DNA of 64,000 nucleotides. It comes from Dyadobacter sediminis (lineage in GTDB: Bacteria; Bacteroidota; Bacteroidia; Cytophagales; Spirosomataceae). The stretch is from the NCBI RefSeq assembly GCF_005860765.1, contig NZ_VCEI01000029.1:186001-250000 (forward strand). The letters run 5' to 3'. Of the stretch, positions 26,283 to 35,900 are shown piece by piece. A model generated the notes under the pieces. It saw only the letters and a list, made by a program, of their open reading frames with translations. It did not search any database and was not told the DNA's origin. Each line of letters starts with the position of its first letter. The first letter of the stretch is position 1. The position numbers were made by a program, and so were the translations under genes.

Positions 26283-27503
26283 ATGAAAATTCTCCATACC
26301 GCCGACTGGCATATCGGCAAAAAGCTTGACAACCATTCCCGGCTCGATGAACAAAGGCTTGTACTGGATGAAATATGCGCTATTGCAGAGCAGGAAATGG
26401 TGGATGCCGTCATTGTTGCCGGAGATCTGTTTGATAACTTCAATCCTTCTTCCGAAGCCACCGAATTACTGTACAGCACTTTGCACCGGCTTTCTGCCAA
26501 TGGAAGCAGGGCTGTTGTGGCCATCGCCGGCAATCACGATTCACCCGAACGCATTCAGGTTCCGGATGCGCTGGCAAAAGTCTGCGGAATTATTTTTGTC
26601 GGCTTTCCGAATACAGAAATCCTGCCGTTTTGCACACAAGGAAAAGTGGAAATCATGCGTTCGGCAAAAGGATTTATAGAACTCAAACTGCCCAATTCCG
26701 ATATTCCGCTCCGGATCATACACACGCCTTATGCAAATGAACAGCGTCTTAAAACTTTTCTGGGTACCGAAGATTCGGAAGAAGCGTTAAGAATCCATCT
26801 TCAGAATCACTGGCAGGAATTGGCTGATCAGTATTTTGATAATAAAGGCTTTAATCTGCTGACCACGCATTTGTTTGTCATGCAGAAAGGCGAACCGATG
26901 CCGGAAGAACCCGATGACGAACGCCCGATTCTTCATATCGGAGGTGCGCAGGCCATTTACACAGACAACTTCCCGAAAGAAGTTCATTATGTCGCGCTCG
27001 GACATTTGCACCGTTATCATGTCATTTCGCAAAATCCTGCTCCGGTTATTTATTCGAGCAGCCCGCTTGCTTACAGTTTTTCCGAAGCAAATCAGTCCAA
27101 ATACGTCATTATAATAGAAGCAGAAGCTGGATTACTGGCCGGTTACAGACCGATTGAACTGCAGAAAGGCAAGAAGCTGCGAAGAAAAAGTTTTCAGGAT
27201 ATTGAAGAAGCCATTGTCTGGCTGAAAGAAAATCCGGAAGATCTGGTGGAATTAACCATTGTTTCGGATCATTATCTGGAAGCGGCGGACAAGAAGCGGC
27301 TGACAGAAGCACATTCCGGATTAATCCAGATTATTCCGCAGATCAGGAAAGAAGAACTTTCCGATTCGGCATCTCAAATTGACTTGTCGCTAAGCGTTGA
27401 AAAATTGTTTCTTGAGTATTTCAAGAATAAAAACAAAGGCCAGGAACCTTCGGAAGGTTTGATGGAAGTGTTCAGGGAAGTTCTGGGAAGCGAAGAAGAT
27501 TAG
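26283..27503 (+). CDS. sbcD: Exonuclease SbcCD subunit D
   Basis: A 406-residue Mre11-like nuclease. Phosphoesterase motifs are all present: TADWHIGK (Asp8, His10), AGDLFD (46-51), GNHDSPER (83-90), TTHLFVM and ALGHLHRYH near 245. With the SbcC ATPase it opens hairpins and blocked DNA ends. The protein is of usual length. The sbcC gene, normally next to it, is not here: downstream is the converging DksA-like gene. The start overlaps nothing and follows the divergent deacetylase by 45 bases. Confidence 0.94.
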   Translation: MKILHTADWHIGKKLDNHSRLDEQRLVLDEICAIAEQEMVDAVIVAGDLFDNFNPSSEATELLYSTLHRLSANGSRAVVAIAGNHDSPERIQVPDALAKVCGIIFVGFPNTEILPFCTQGKVEIMRSAKGFIELKLPNSDIPLRIIHTPYANEQRLKTFLGTEDSEEALRIHLQNHWQELADQYFDNKGFNLLTTHLFVMQKGEPMPEEPDDERPILHIGGAQAIYTDNFPKEVHYVALGHLHRYHVISQNPAPVIYSSSPLAYSFSEANQSKYVIIIEAEAGLLAGYRPIELQKGKKLRRKSFQDIEEAIVWLKENPEDLVELTIVSDHYLEAADKKRLTEAHSGLIQIIPQIRKEELSDSASQIDLSLSVEKLFLEYFKNKNKGQEPSEGLMEVFREVLGSEED

Positions 27504-27515
27504 GATCAGAAGACA

Positions 27516-27560
27516 AAAAGCCTGAAAGCTGTCCGGAATGCAGGCAACTTTCAGGCTATA
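27516..27560. terminator. Terminator between sbcD and the DksA-like gene
   Basis: Perfect 10 bp inverted repeat (AGCCTGAAAG at 27519-27528, CTTTCAGGCT at 27548-27557) with a 19-base loop, A run before it and T-rich sequence after it, between converging genes. Confidence 0.65.
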
Positions 27561-27575
27561 TTTATATTAGAAAGC

Positions 27576-27959
27576 TTAACTCGCTCTTTTCAGTTTTGCT
27601 TCAATGGTTTGCTGGGTATGCGGCACAATTCTCAGCCTTTCTTTCGGGATCAGTTTTCCGGTATCGATGCAAATTCCGTAGGTTCCGTTTTTAATCCTGA
27701 CCAAAGCATTTTCCAGCTGAATGGAATACTTCTGAAGTCTGGCAGCTAACTGGCTCAGGTTTTCGCGCTCACTGGCATCGGCGCCGTCTTCCACAAGCTT
27801 GGCAGAACCCGCAGTAACATCTGTACCGCTGTCATTTTTTTTACTCAAACCTCCTTTGATATAATTCAGCTCGCTCATTGTCGCCTGCAATTTTCCGCGA
27901 ATGAGCTCTTCAAATTCCTTCAATTCTTCTTCGGAATATCTTGTACGTTCTTCTTGCAT
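27576..27959 (-). CDS. TraR/DksA-like protein lacking the zinc finger
   Basis: A 127-residue DksA relative. The N-terminal two-thirds is a coiled coil (YSEEELKEFEELIRGKLQATMSELNYIKGGL ... LARLQKYSIQLENALVRI). The C-terminal globular part reads GTYGICIDTGKLIPKERLRIVPHTQQTIEAK, the usual DksA zinc-finger region, but only Cys97 remains of the four cysteines; position 100 is Thr. So it cannot bind zinc in the standard way. This variant recurs in Bacteroidetes. By analogy it may act in the RNA polymerase secondary channel; this is inferred. Confidence 0.85.
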   Translation of the reverse strand: MQEERTRYSEEELKEFEELIRGKLQATMSELNYIKGGLSKKNDSGTDVTAGSAKLVEDGADASERENLSQLAARLQKYSIQLENALVRIKNGTYGICIDTGKLIPKERLRIVPHTQQTIEAKLKRAS

Positions 27960-28005
27960 AATCTTAATTGAATTTGTTATCAGTATGAAGGAGCGTTTTA
28001 AAATA

Positions 28006-28013
28006 CAAAAGTA
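28006..28013 (-). promoter_or_regulatory. -7 box upstream of the DksA-like gene
   Basis: TACTTTTG on the minus strand is a perfect TAnnTTTG match 47 bases before the ATG. The -33 side has TTT or TTC rather than TTG. Confidence 0.4.
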
Positions 28014-28107
28014 CTAGTATTCTGTTTATTTCGAAATAGTATTTTATCAATATAGCTTTCTATTCTGAAAGTAACTGTAAAATTTGCTCAAACCGCTATA
28101 AAGTAAC

Positions 28108-28136
28108 AAAGCCATAACCTTTACGGTTATGGCTTT
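28108..28136 (-). terminator. Terminator after pdhB
   Basis: Perfect 12 bp stem (AAAGCCATAACC / GGTTATGGCTTT) with a 5-base loop, 19 bases after the pdhB stop on the minus strand. Confidence 0.8.
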
Positions 28137-28154
28137 ACTTAAATATTTAGCGAA

Positions 28155-29135
28155 CTACTTGTACAAAACCGATTTTACGGCTTCAATGACACGCTTTGTG
28201 CTTGGCAGGATTTCCTCAATCAATGTGGGCGCGTACGGAAGCGGTACATCGCGGTTTGTAACCCGGATCACCGGCGCATCCATATAGTCAAATGCATGAC
28301 GCTGAATATGATAAGTGATTTCTGTGGATATCGAAGCCAGCGGCCAGGCCTCTTCCACGACTACGCAGCGGTTGGTTTTTTTCACCGATTCAATGACTGC
28401 AGCATAATCGATCGGACGAACGGTTCTGAGGTCCAGAACTTCTACATCAATGCCTTCTTTTTCCAGCTGAAGTACGGCCGGCATCACTACTCTCGGGATC
28501 ATTTTACCAAATGAAACAATGGTTACATCTTTACCCGGACGTTTGATGTCGGCTTTTCCGAGCGGAATCAGATATTCTTCCTCCGGAATCATCATTTTAT
28601 CGCCGTACATTACTTCCGATTCCATGAAAATAACCGGGTTATTGTCGCGGATCGAAGATTTCAGAAGCCCTTTTGCATCATACGGATTGGAAGGAACCAC
28701 TACTTTCAGGCCGGGCGTATTTGCAAACCAGTTCTCGAAGTTCTGCGAGTGCTGCGCTCCAAGCTGTCCTGCATTACCCGTCGGTCCACGAAAAACGATC
28801 GGACAGCCATATTGGCCGGCCGACATGGAAAGAATTTTGGCCGCACTGTTGATAATCTGGTCAATGGCAACCAGAGAAAAGTTGAAAGTCATGAATTCAA
28901 CGATCGGGCGAAGTCCGTTACCGGCTGCTCCTACTGCAATCCCGGCAAAGCCAAGCTCCGCAATAGGCGTATCGATGACACGATCAGGTCCGAATTCATC
29001 CAACATTCCCTGACTGGCTTTGTAAGCGCCGTTATATTCCGCAACCTCTTCGCCCATAAGAAATATACTTTTGTCAAGGCGCATCTCTTCCGACATGGCG
29101 TCGCGAATGGCATCTCTGAATGCTAATTCTTTCAT
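28155..29135 (-). CDS. pdhB: Pyruvate dehydrogenase E1 component, beta subunit
   Basis: A 326-residue thiamine-diphosphate enzyme subunit. It has the E1-beta pattern: FRDAIRDAMSEEM, MGEEVAEYNGAYKASQGM (about 26-43; the Glu activates the cofactor), DTPIAELGFAGIAVGAA, MTFNFSLVAIDQIINSAAK, FRGPTGNAGQLGAQHSQ and VEEAWPLASISTEI. With an alpha subunit, E2 and E3 it makes acetyl-CoA from pyruvate. The alpha subunit (pdhA) is not in the window, so the complex is split. Branched-chain or acetoin substrates are less likely. Confidence 0.9.
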   Translation of the reverse strand: MKELAFRDAIRDAMSEEMRLDKSIFLMGEEVAEYNGAYKASQGMLDEFGPDRVIDTPIAELGFAGIAVGAAGNGLRPIVEFMTFNFSLVAIDQIINSAAKILSMSAGQYGCPIVFRGPTGNAGQLGAQHSQNFENWFANTPGLKVVVPSNPYDAKGLLKSSIRDNNPVIFMESEVMYGDKMMIPEEEYLIPLGKADIKRPGKDVTIVSFGKMIPRVVMPAVLQLEKEGIDVEVLDLRTVRPIDYAAVIESVKKTNRCVVVEEAWPLASISTEITYHIQRHAFDYMDAPVIRVTNRDVPLPYAPTLIEEILPSTKRVIEAVKSVLYK

Positions 29136-29185
29136 CCGTAATTTTATAATTATTTAATTCTAGAAGAAACCATCACAAAATTCTC

Positions 29186-29230
29186 ATATCCGAAAGGATA
29201 TAAACCTGTGCGGTTCATTAAAACAGGTTT
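29186..29230. other. Two adjacent small hairpins downstream of the transglutaminase gene
   Basis: ATATCC-GAAA-GGATAT (29186-29201 region), a perfect six-base stem with a GNRA tetraloop if read on the plus strand, is followed directly by AAACCTGT (29202-29209) pairing with ACAGGTTT (29223-29230). On the minus strand they could end the transglutaminase transcript, though the T tract is poor. The rest of the 206-base gap holds no recognisable gene. Confidence 0.35.
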
Positions 29231-29341
29231 GTATGCTTATTTCAAAAATGATCTGGTAAAATTAGAGAAACAAGGCCAATTCTCAAATCTTTACGGTAAG
29301 CATTCCGATAAAATGGAATTAAATACGCAACTTATTATCTG

Positions 29342-30217
29342 CTATAAAGGAATTACATCCACTTCCACCGAAAGCGTGTGTTTGCCATAACTGAAAATAA
29401 TGCCTTTCAGCGGCGGAACGTCGTTGTAATCACGGCCCCAGGCTGTGACAATATGCCTCTCTCCGGGCACCACATTATTGGTCGGATCAAAATCGCACCA
29501 GCCGTAATCCGGAATGTAAACCGAAATCCATGCATGCGAAGCGTCTGATCCCTGCATTTTCTGCTTTCCGGGCGGCGGCAGCGTTTCCAGATAACCGCTT
29601 ACATACCGTGCTGCAAACCCGAAACTCCGGATGCATGCAATGGCCAGATGCGAAAAATCCTGACAAACGCCTTTTCTGGCGGCAAGCACATCTTTGATCG
29701 GCGTATGGATCGTGGTAAAATCAGAAACAAATTTGAATTCGGTATAGATTTTCCTGCATAAATGCTGCACGCATTCATAAAGCGGCTTGTCGTCCAGAAA
29801 ACATTCCTGTGCAAAATCCATTATTTCCTGATCCCATTTCACAAACGGGCTTGGAAGAATATATTCCAGAAAAGCGATTTTCAGCGACCGCTCGTTCAGC
29901 ATGCGGTTTCTGGCTTCTCGGCAGGTCACTACGGAAGGAATGAACAAAGATCCGGTCATTTCGCTCTGTCTTTCTACCATTCCGGTCGTGAGCACAGTCA
30001 GTTTTTTATGCGGGGAATGCAGCGAAAAATAATGCGTTTTGTTGCCGTAAAAATCGGTTCTTTCAAAAATCTGACTAGGTTCCGGCGTTACTTCTATCCT
30101 GAATTCCGTGCATAGCTGATCCGGCAAAGTTCTGGGCGTAAGGCATAGCAAGCTGTGGTAATTGCTTACCGGCTCGGCATACCTGTATTCTGTTTTATGG
30201 ATCAGCTTATATTTCAT
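29342..30217 (-). CDS. Transglutaminase-like cysteine peptidase family protein
   Basis: A 291-residue cytoplasmic protein (no signal peptide). An N-terminal beta domain (residues 1-120, starting YKLIHKTEYRYAEPVSNYHSLLCLTPR) precedes a transglutaminase-like core with Cys185 (GVCQDFSH), His228 (DASHAW) and Asp244 (DFDPTNN). In this COG1305 group the core usually acts as a peptidase or amidase rather than a crosslinker. It overlaps the end of the ATP-grasp gene by 11 bases, so translation is coupled. That pairing is a known conserved association thought to make and cut an unknown peptide. Confidence 0.9.
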   Translation of the reverse strand: MKYKLIHKTEYRYAEPVSNYHSLLCLTPRTLPDQLCTEFRIEVTPEPSQIFERTDFYGNKTHYFSLHSPHKKLTVLTTGMVERQSEMTGSLFIPSVVTCREARNRMLNERSLKIAFLEYILPSPFVKWDQEIMDFAQECFLDDKPLYECVQHLCRKIYTEFKFVSDFTTIHTPIKDVLAARKGVCQDFSHLAIACIRSFGFAARYVSGYLETLPPPGKQKMQGSDASHAWISVYIPDYGWCDFDPTNNVVPGERHIVTAWGRDYNDVPPLKGIIFSYGKHTLSVEVDVIPL

Positions 30218-32762
30218 CCTTATTGTAATCCACAGGTTCGAAAAAAGAATGATGCATGATGGTATGGCTGAAATACATGTTGGTCAGGTTAACGGAAACG
30301 GAGCTGATCAGCCTGGATACTTCTGACAACAGTTCAAAAAGCTCCGACCTGTCTGATTTTCCATTGCTTTTGCTGAGAGCGGGAATGTCTGCAAGCTTGA
30401 TTAAAGTTGAAGCTTGCAATACGTATTTCTGTGCGTCGTTCAGCCGTTCTCCGCGTGTAGTGGACGGCAGTCGGCCAAGATTGCTTTTCAGTTCGTCCAG
30501 CATATACACCAGTGAAAACGGCAATGTTTTTTCCAGCAGAATCATATCCAGCATGGCTTCCACGCTCAGATGTGATTTGTATATCTGACGGTAACTGACC
30601 AGCAGATGATGATTGATCAGCGTTGCTTCAATCAGCTCGTTCTCAACTCCCGACGAATTTTTTACACCAAAGTTGGATTGTATCACACTGATTCTTGATA
30701 AAATCCGCTCGATCAGTTTTCCGGTTTCAAGCAGTAAAAAACTGTTATCCCTCGGCATGCTTTCAGCAATGATGCCCAAGAAGGTGAACATGTTATTGAA
30801 CAATCCGTCCAGCGTTTTCTGAATGTTGTTGCTGTTCATATGACCGGCATTCCTGATTTCCTGAAAACCGTTATCAATCAGATCCACAATGCGCCATGTT
30901 TCCATGTTCCATTGATTTCGTACGGCGCTTACGGCATTCAGAAACGAACTGATGCTGGATGCAATGCTTCCCGGACGGTTTGTATTTGAAACAAGGTCAA
31001 TAATTTCCTTATATGGGTCAGACATCCGTTCTTCCTCTTCCAGAAAACCCGGATAAGTTGCAGAAAGATGCGTTAAGGACTGAAGGAGAATTTTGATATG
31101 TTCCTGTTTTGCCGAGCCGCCAAAGTTCCGGTCCAGGTTAAGCACATTGATCGTAATGTTCATAAATTTAATCACAGCCATTGTCCGCTCGCAGTAACGG
31201 CCAATCCAGAACAGATTCTCAGCACTCTGACTGGGCAGGGAAATATGCTTGTTAACCGAAGCGGGTGCTGTATAGACTATTTTCTCAGGCACTTCACCGG
31301 TTTTATCCGAAACGATCCAGGTATCTTTTGACAAACCGCCGTACTGATTGGAAATCACAAACCGGTCTTTTACCGGCGAACTTCTTGTAAGCCCTCCCTG
31401 CATGACATGGTATTCATTGCCATTTGCAACCAGAAAAGCCCGCAATGCGGCATAGCGCGGTACAATGTTCCCGTCAATCAAAGACGGGGTTGTGGAAAGG
31501 CTTATTTCCTGCTGCGCAATGAATTCATGCGGTTTCTGCGAGATCATTCTTTTAAGCTCGTCCTTTTCGGAAGCAGACAGCAGGCGCCCGTAAATAGACC
31601 TGAATTTTGTTTTCCGATTTGCTTTCTTGATAATCAGTTCGTCCATGTGTGACAGTACATAATTCAGCTCTTTCACATGTCCGCACCACCACGTAGCAAC
31701 AGAAGGCATAATCAGTTTTTCCCCCAGAAAATACGTGCAGATATTTCCCATAAAAGCATGAAACGCATGATTTTCCAGCACGCTCGAACCGGGCGCGTTC
31801 AGTACCTGTACGTTTCCCATTCGAATAGCTTGTAGCAAGCCCGGAACGCCGAGGCGGGAGTCTTCGCGCAGTTCCAGCGGATCACACCAGTCGTCATCAA
31901 TCCGGCGTATAATGACGTCTACTTTCTGCAAGCCTTCAATGGATTTGAGCCACACGCTTCCGTTGCGCACAAGCAGATCGTCGCCTTGCGCCAGTGTATA
32001 GCCAAGGTAAGAAGCCAGATAGGCATGCTCAAAATACGCTTCATTGTTCGGACCCGGCGTCATGTAAACGATATTGGGCGCTTCCTTGCTTTTGTCCGAA
32101 AGTTTCAGAACGGTATTCTGCAGACTGTTAAAGTAAGGCGACAGTTTGCTTACATACATGCCATCCGCAAGTTCGGGCAGCAGCTTGCTCATCACAATCC
32201 TGTTTTCCAGCGTATAACCGGAACCCGACGGAGCCTGCGTACGGTTATCGACAAGCCACATTTGTCCGTCCGGGCCGCGCGCCATGTCAGCGGCAAATAA
32301 GGTCAGCTGTTTATCGGAAGAAAGTTTTATGTCTGTGCACGGCCTGAAAAATCCGGCGTTGTCAAAAACAAGCTCGGCCGGAATGATGCCGTCTTTAATC
32401 AGGTTTCTTGGTCCGTAAAGATCTTTTAATATCAAATCCAGCAGCACTGCCCTTTGCTGAAGACCTTTTGCGATTCCGTTCCATTCTTTTTGTTCAATTA
32501 AAAAAGGGATCGGGTCCAGCTGCCACGGACGGTTCAGGCCGTCGGGTGTTCCGTACACGTTATAGGTAACACCGTTTTCCCGCAGCTTGTTTACGATTTC
32601 CTTGTTCCTGTTTTGAAGTTCGTCAATTCCCAGTTTTTCCATCGTGGAAAAAAGTGCTTTCCAGTAAGGTTTTATTCTTCCATTCAAATCCAGAACTTCG
32701 TCATAAGAACTAAGTCCGCTTTGATAAGACTGCAGCAGGTTTACGGAAGCTTCGGCAAGCAT
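30207..32762 (-). CDS. Circularly permuted ATP-grasp fused to alpha-E domain
   Basis: An 851-residue two-domain protein. Residues about 1-480 form a circularly permuted ATP-grasp ligase (old names DUF404/DUF407): RPWQLDPIPFLI, ARGPDGQMWLVDNRTQAPSG (about 161-180), IIRRIDDDWCDPLELREDS and the GNVQVLNAPGSSVLENHAF segment. Residues about 515-830 are the helical alpha-E domain (DUF403), starting LPSQSAENLFWIGRYCERT. In many bacteria these are two genes. Comparative genomics (Iyer and colleagues on amidoligases) predicts ATP-dependent amide bond formation for a small peptide or peptide tag. No product is known. It is flanked by two transglutaminase genes on the same strand. Confidence 0.9.
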   Translation of the reverse strand: MLAEASVNLLQSYQSGLSSYDEVLDLNGRIKPYWKALFSTMEKLGIDELQNRNKEIVNKLRENGVTYNVYGTPDGLNRPWQLDPIPFLIEQKEWNGIAKGLQQRAVLLDLILKDLYGPRNLIKDGIIPAELVFDNAGFFRPCTDIKLSSDKQLTLFAADMARGPDGQMWLVDNRTQAPSGSGYTLENRIVMSKLLPELADGMYVSKLSPYFNSLQNTVLKLSDKSKEAPNIVYMTPGPNNEAYFEHAYLASYLGYTLAQGDDLLVRNGSVWLKSIEGLQKVDVIIRRIDDDWCDPLELREDSRLGVPGLLQAIRMGNVQVLNAPGSSVLENHAFHAFMGNICTYFLGEKLIMPSVATWWCGHVKELNYVLSHMDELIIKKANRKTKFRSIYGRLLSASEKDELKRMISQKPHEFIAQQEISLSTTPSLIDGNIVPRYAALRAFLVANGNEYHVMQGGLTRSSPVKDRFVISNQYGGLSKDTWIVSDKTGEVPEKIVYTAPASVNKHISLPSQSAENLFWIGRYCERTMAVIKFMNITINVLNLDRNFGGSAKQEHIKILLQSLTHLSATYPGFLEEEERMSDPYKEIIDLVSNTNRPGSIASSISSFLNAVSAVRNQWNMETWRIVDLIDNGFQEIRNAGHMNSNNIQKTLDGLFNNMFTFLGIIAESMPRDNSFLLLETGKLIERILSRISVIQSNFGVKNSSGVENELIEATLINHHLLVSYRQIYKSHLSVEAMLDMILLEKTLPFSLVYMLDELKSNLGRLPSTTRGERLNDAQKYVLQASTLIKLADIPALSKSNGKSDRSELFELLSEVSRLISSVSVNLTNMYFSHTIMHHSFFEPVDYNKDEI

Positions 32763-32900
32763 AATTAATTAACGGTTGTGCGTTCTGAAAGAAGAGAAAA
32801 TATTGTCAGGAATGCACGTATGCGATAATTATACCACTGCATGACATTCCGGACAACATTCCTGAAAATACTTTATTTAACCTGGATTCCAGCTGTTTTA

Positions 32901-35900
32901 CTATTCTTTTGATTTCCAGAATTTACGCAAATCCAGCGTGTTCGGATATTCCGGATTGATCAGTTCTATCGGCGTGTCGCTTCGCATTTCTTTTTTTGTT
33001 TCGGCTACAAAGCGGGAAACACTTCCGGTCGATTTTTCCAGAATCGGAACTTCCTGCTTGGCAGAAGGCGTATGCCCGAAACCCTGAAACAAACTTATTT
33101 TTCGCGATTCTGCTTCAAAACTGTTTACGGGATACGTGTCAAAACTGCGTCCGCCGGGATGTGAAACAAAGTAAGTGCATCCGCCCAGAATACGGTTGTT
33201 CCAGGTATCCACAATATCAAAAACCAGCGGAGCATCCGCTCCGATCGTTGGGTGCAATGCAGATGGGGGGTTCCATGCCTTATAACGAATTCCGGAAACA
33301 TACTCGCCTTTTATGCCTGAGCTGCGAAGCGGAACGCGGCAGCCGTTACACACCAGAATATGCCTTCCTTCTACAAAACCGCTTATTTTTACCTGCAGTC
33401 TTTCCAGGGAAGAATCTACAAAACGGGCTGTGCCCGAGTTGGAAAGTTCTTCACCCAGTACATGCCAGGGTTCAATTCCAAGCCGCAGATCAAGCTGGAT
33501 ATTATCGACTTTAATACCGCCGTAATGTGGAAACCGAAATTCGAAGAACGGATCAAACCATGAAATATCGAAGTTGTAGCCTGCTGATTTCAGGTCATTT
33601 ACGACATCCACCATATCCAGATAAGCAAAATGCGGAAGCAGGAACCTGTCGTGCAGCTCTGTTCCCCAGCGGATCAGCTTGTGCTTGTAAGGTTCTTTCC
33701 AGAATTTGGCGATCAATGCGCGTACAAGCAGCGTCTGAACAAGGTTCATATGCTTGTGCGGCGGCATATCAAAAGCCCGGAATTCGAGTATTCCCAGTCT
33801 TCCGGTCGAAGAATCGGGCGAATACAGCTTGTCCATGCAAAATTCGGAACGGTGCGTATTTCCGGTAATATCAACAAGTAAGTTCCGGAATATCCTGTCC
33901 ACCATCCAGAATGGCACTTCTTTGTCTTCGGGGATTTGTTCAAAAGCAATTTCAACTTCATACAACCTTTCGTCGCGGCCTTCATCAATACGCGGTGCCT
34001 GGCTTGTAGGGCCAATAAACGGCCCGGCAAACAAGTAGCTCAGTGCCGGATGATGCTGCCAGTAAGTGAGCAGGCTTCTCAGTAAATCAGGACGGCGGAG
34101 AATCGGGCTGTCGGAAGGTTTTGCACCGCCGATGGTTACGTGGTTTCCGCCGCCGGTTCCGGTATGGCGGCCGTCGACCATGAACTTGTCGGTTCCCAGC
34201 CTTGAAAAAAATGCCTCTTCATAAAGCGCACTGATGTTATCAACAAGTTCCTGCCAGTTTTTGGCCGGATGGATATTCACTTCAATCACGCCCGGATCGG
34301 GTGTAACAATCAGTTTTTGCACGCGGTAATCGGACGGAGCCGGATAACCCTCAATCCGGACCGGCATTTGCAATTTCTCTGCTGTAGCTTCAATGGACGC
34401 CATCAGATCCAGATAATGTTCCAGATAATCCGTTGGCGGCAGGTAAATGTAAATAATACCGTCACGCTCTTCTACGCAAAGTGCCGTTTTGATAACCGGA
34501 ACCTGAAATAGCAGCGGATCTCCCGTTTGTTTTTCTTTTTTACTCTTTTGGTCGTCTTCTTCCTCTTCTTCCGGCAATGCATTTACAGGAAGTTCATAAG
34601 CCGGCGAAACCGTTCCGTATCTTGCTTCTGCAACCGGCTTGTAATCCGTCAAGGCTGGCAAGTCTTCAAAAAGGCTGCGTTCAACGGGTTGCTCGCGATT
34701 TTCTCTGGCTACTTCGGGAAGTGATTTTAGCGGCAGCCGGAAACCGATGGCGGAATTTCCCGGAATCAGAAAGCAATGATTCCGCTTGAACTGCCACGCA
34801 GAACTTGACCAGTGTTTTCCTTCTTCGTTCCATTTGACGGGCAGCACAAACCCGGCCGGATTGTTCAGTCCTTTTTCCAGCAGTTTTGCAAGCGTCCTTC
34901 TTTCAATGGAATCTTTGAGATTTACTTTCAGCGGATCTACATTCACAGGCAGCTTGCCTTCTTCCATGGCCCAGTAAATCGGGTCTTCGTAGGCCGGCGT
35001 AATGTTGTTGGTATCAATCCCCAGATATTTTGTCAGTTCTGTCGTAAAAAGTTCTGCTTCGCGAAAAGTATATTTTGTCTGGTTTTCCTTGGCTACAAGG
35101 TCATCGTTGCGCCACATGGGAACGCCGTCATTTCTCCAGTATAAAGCATATTGCCAGCGCGGGAACGGCTCGCCCGGATACCATTTTCCCTGTCCGAAAT
35201 GCAGCAATCCGCCATGTGCAAAACGCTTTTTAAGCCTCAGTGACAAGTCGTACGCCAGTTGTCTTTTCAAAGGCCCGTCCGCTGCTGTGTTCCATTCCGG
35301 CGATTCAAAATCATCAATGGAAATAAAAGTCGGTTCGCCGCCCATGGTCAGCCGCACGTCGCCTTCCTGCAAATCTTTTTCCACGGCATTTCCGACTTCC
35401 ATAACAGCCGTCCACTGTTCTTCGGTATACGGTTTTGTAACGCGCGGATCTTCATGAATGCGGAAAACCCGGTTATCAAACTCGAATGTAACCTGACAAA
35501 TATCCGTAGCGCCCGAAACCGGCGCAGCACTCGCATAATCGGGTGTGCAGCACAACGGAATATGGCCTTCGCTTGCAAAAAGGCCGGAAGTCGGATCAAG
35601 CCCGATCCAGCCTGCGCCGGGCACATAGGCTTCCGTCCACGCATGAAGGTCTGTAAAATCGGCTTCCGGTCCGGACGGACCGTCCAGTGACTTGATATCC
35701 GACGTAAGCTGGACAAGATACCCGGAAACAAAGCGGGAAGCAATGCCCAGATGCCTGAGTATCTGTACAAGCAGCCATGCCGAATCCCGGCAGGAACCGC
35801 TTTGGATGTCCAGTGTTTCCTCGCAGGTCTGCACTCCGGCCTCCATTCTGATATTGTAATGAATAGCCTTGTAAAGTTCCTGATTCAGATGAACAAGGAA

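Noticed and set aside
30207..32762. Glutathionylspermidine synthase-like ATP-grasp
   Set aside because: The fold is related, but the DNRTQAPSG segment and the attached alpha-E domain point to the circularly permuted ATP-grasp family.
35002..35457. Overlapping plus-strand open frames across the DUF2126 gene
   Set aside because: Shadows of the 1143-residue gene; none has a start with promoter or a known domain.
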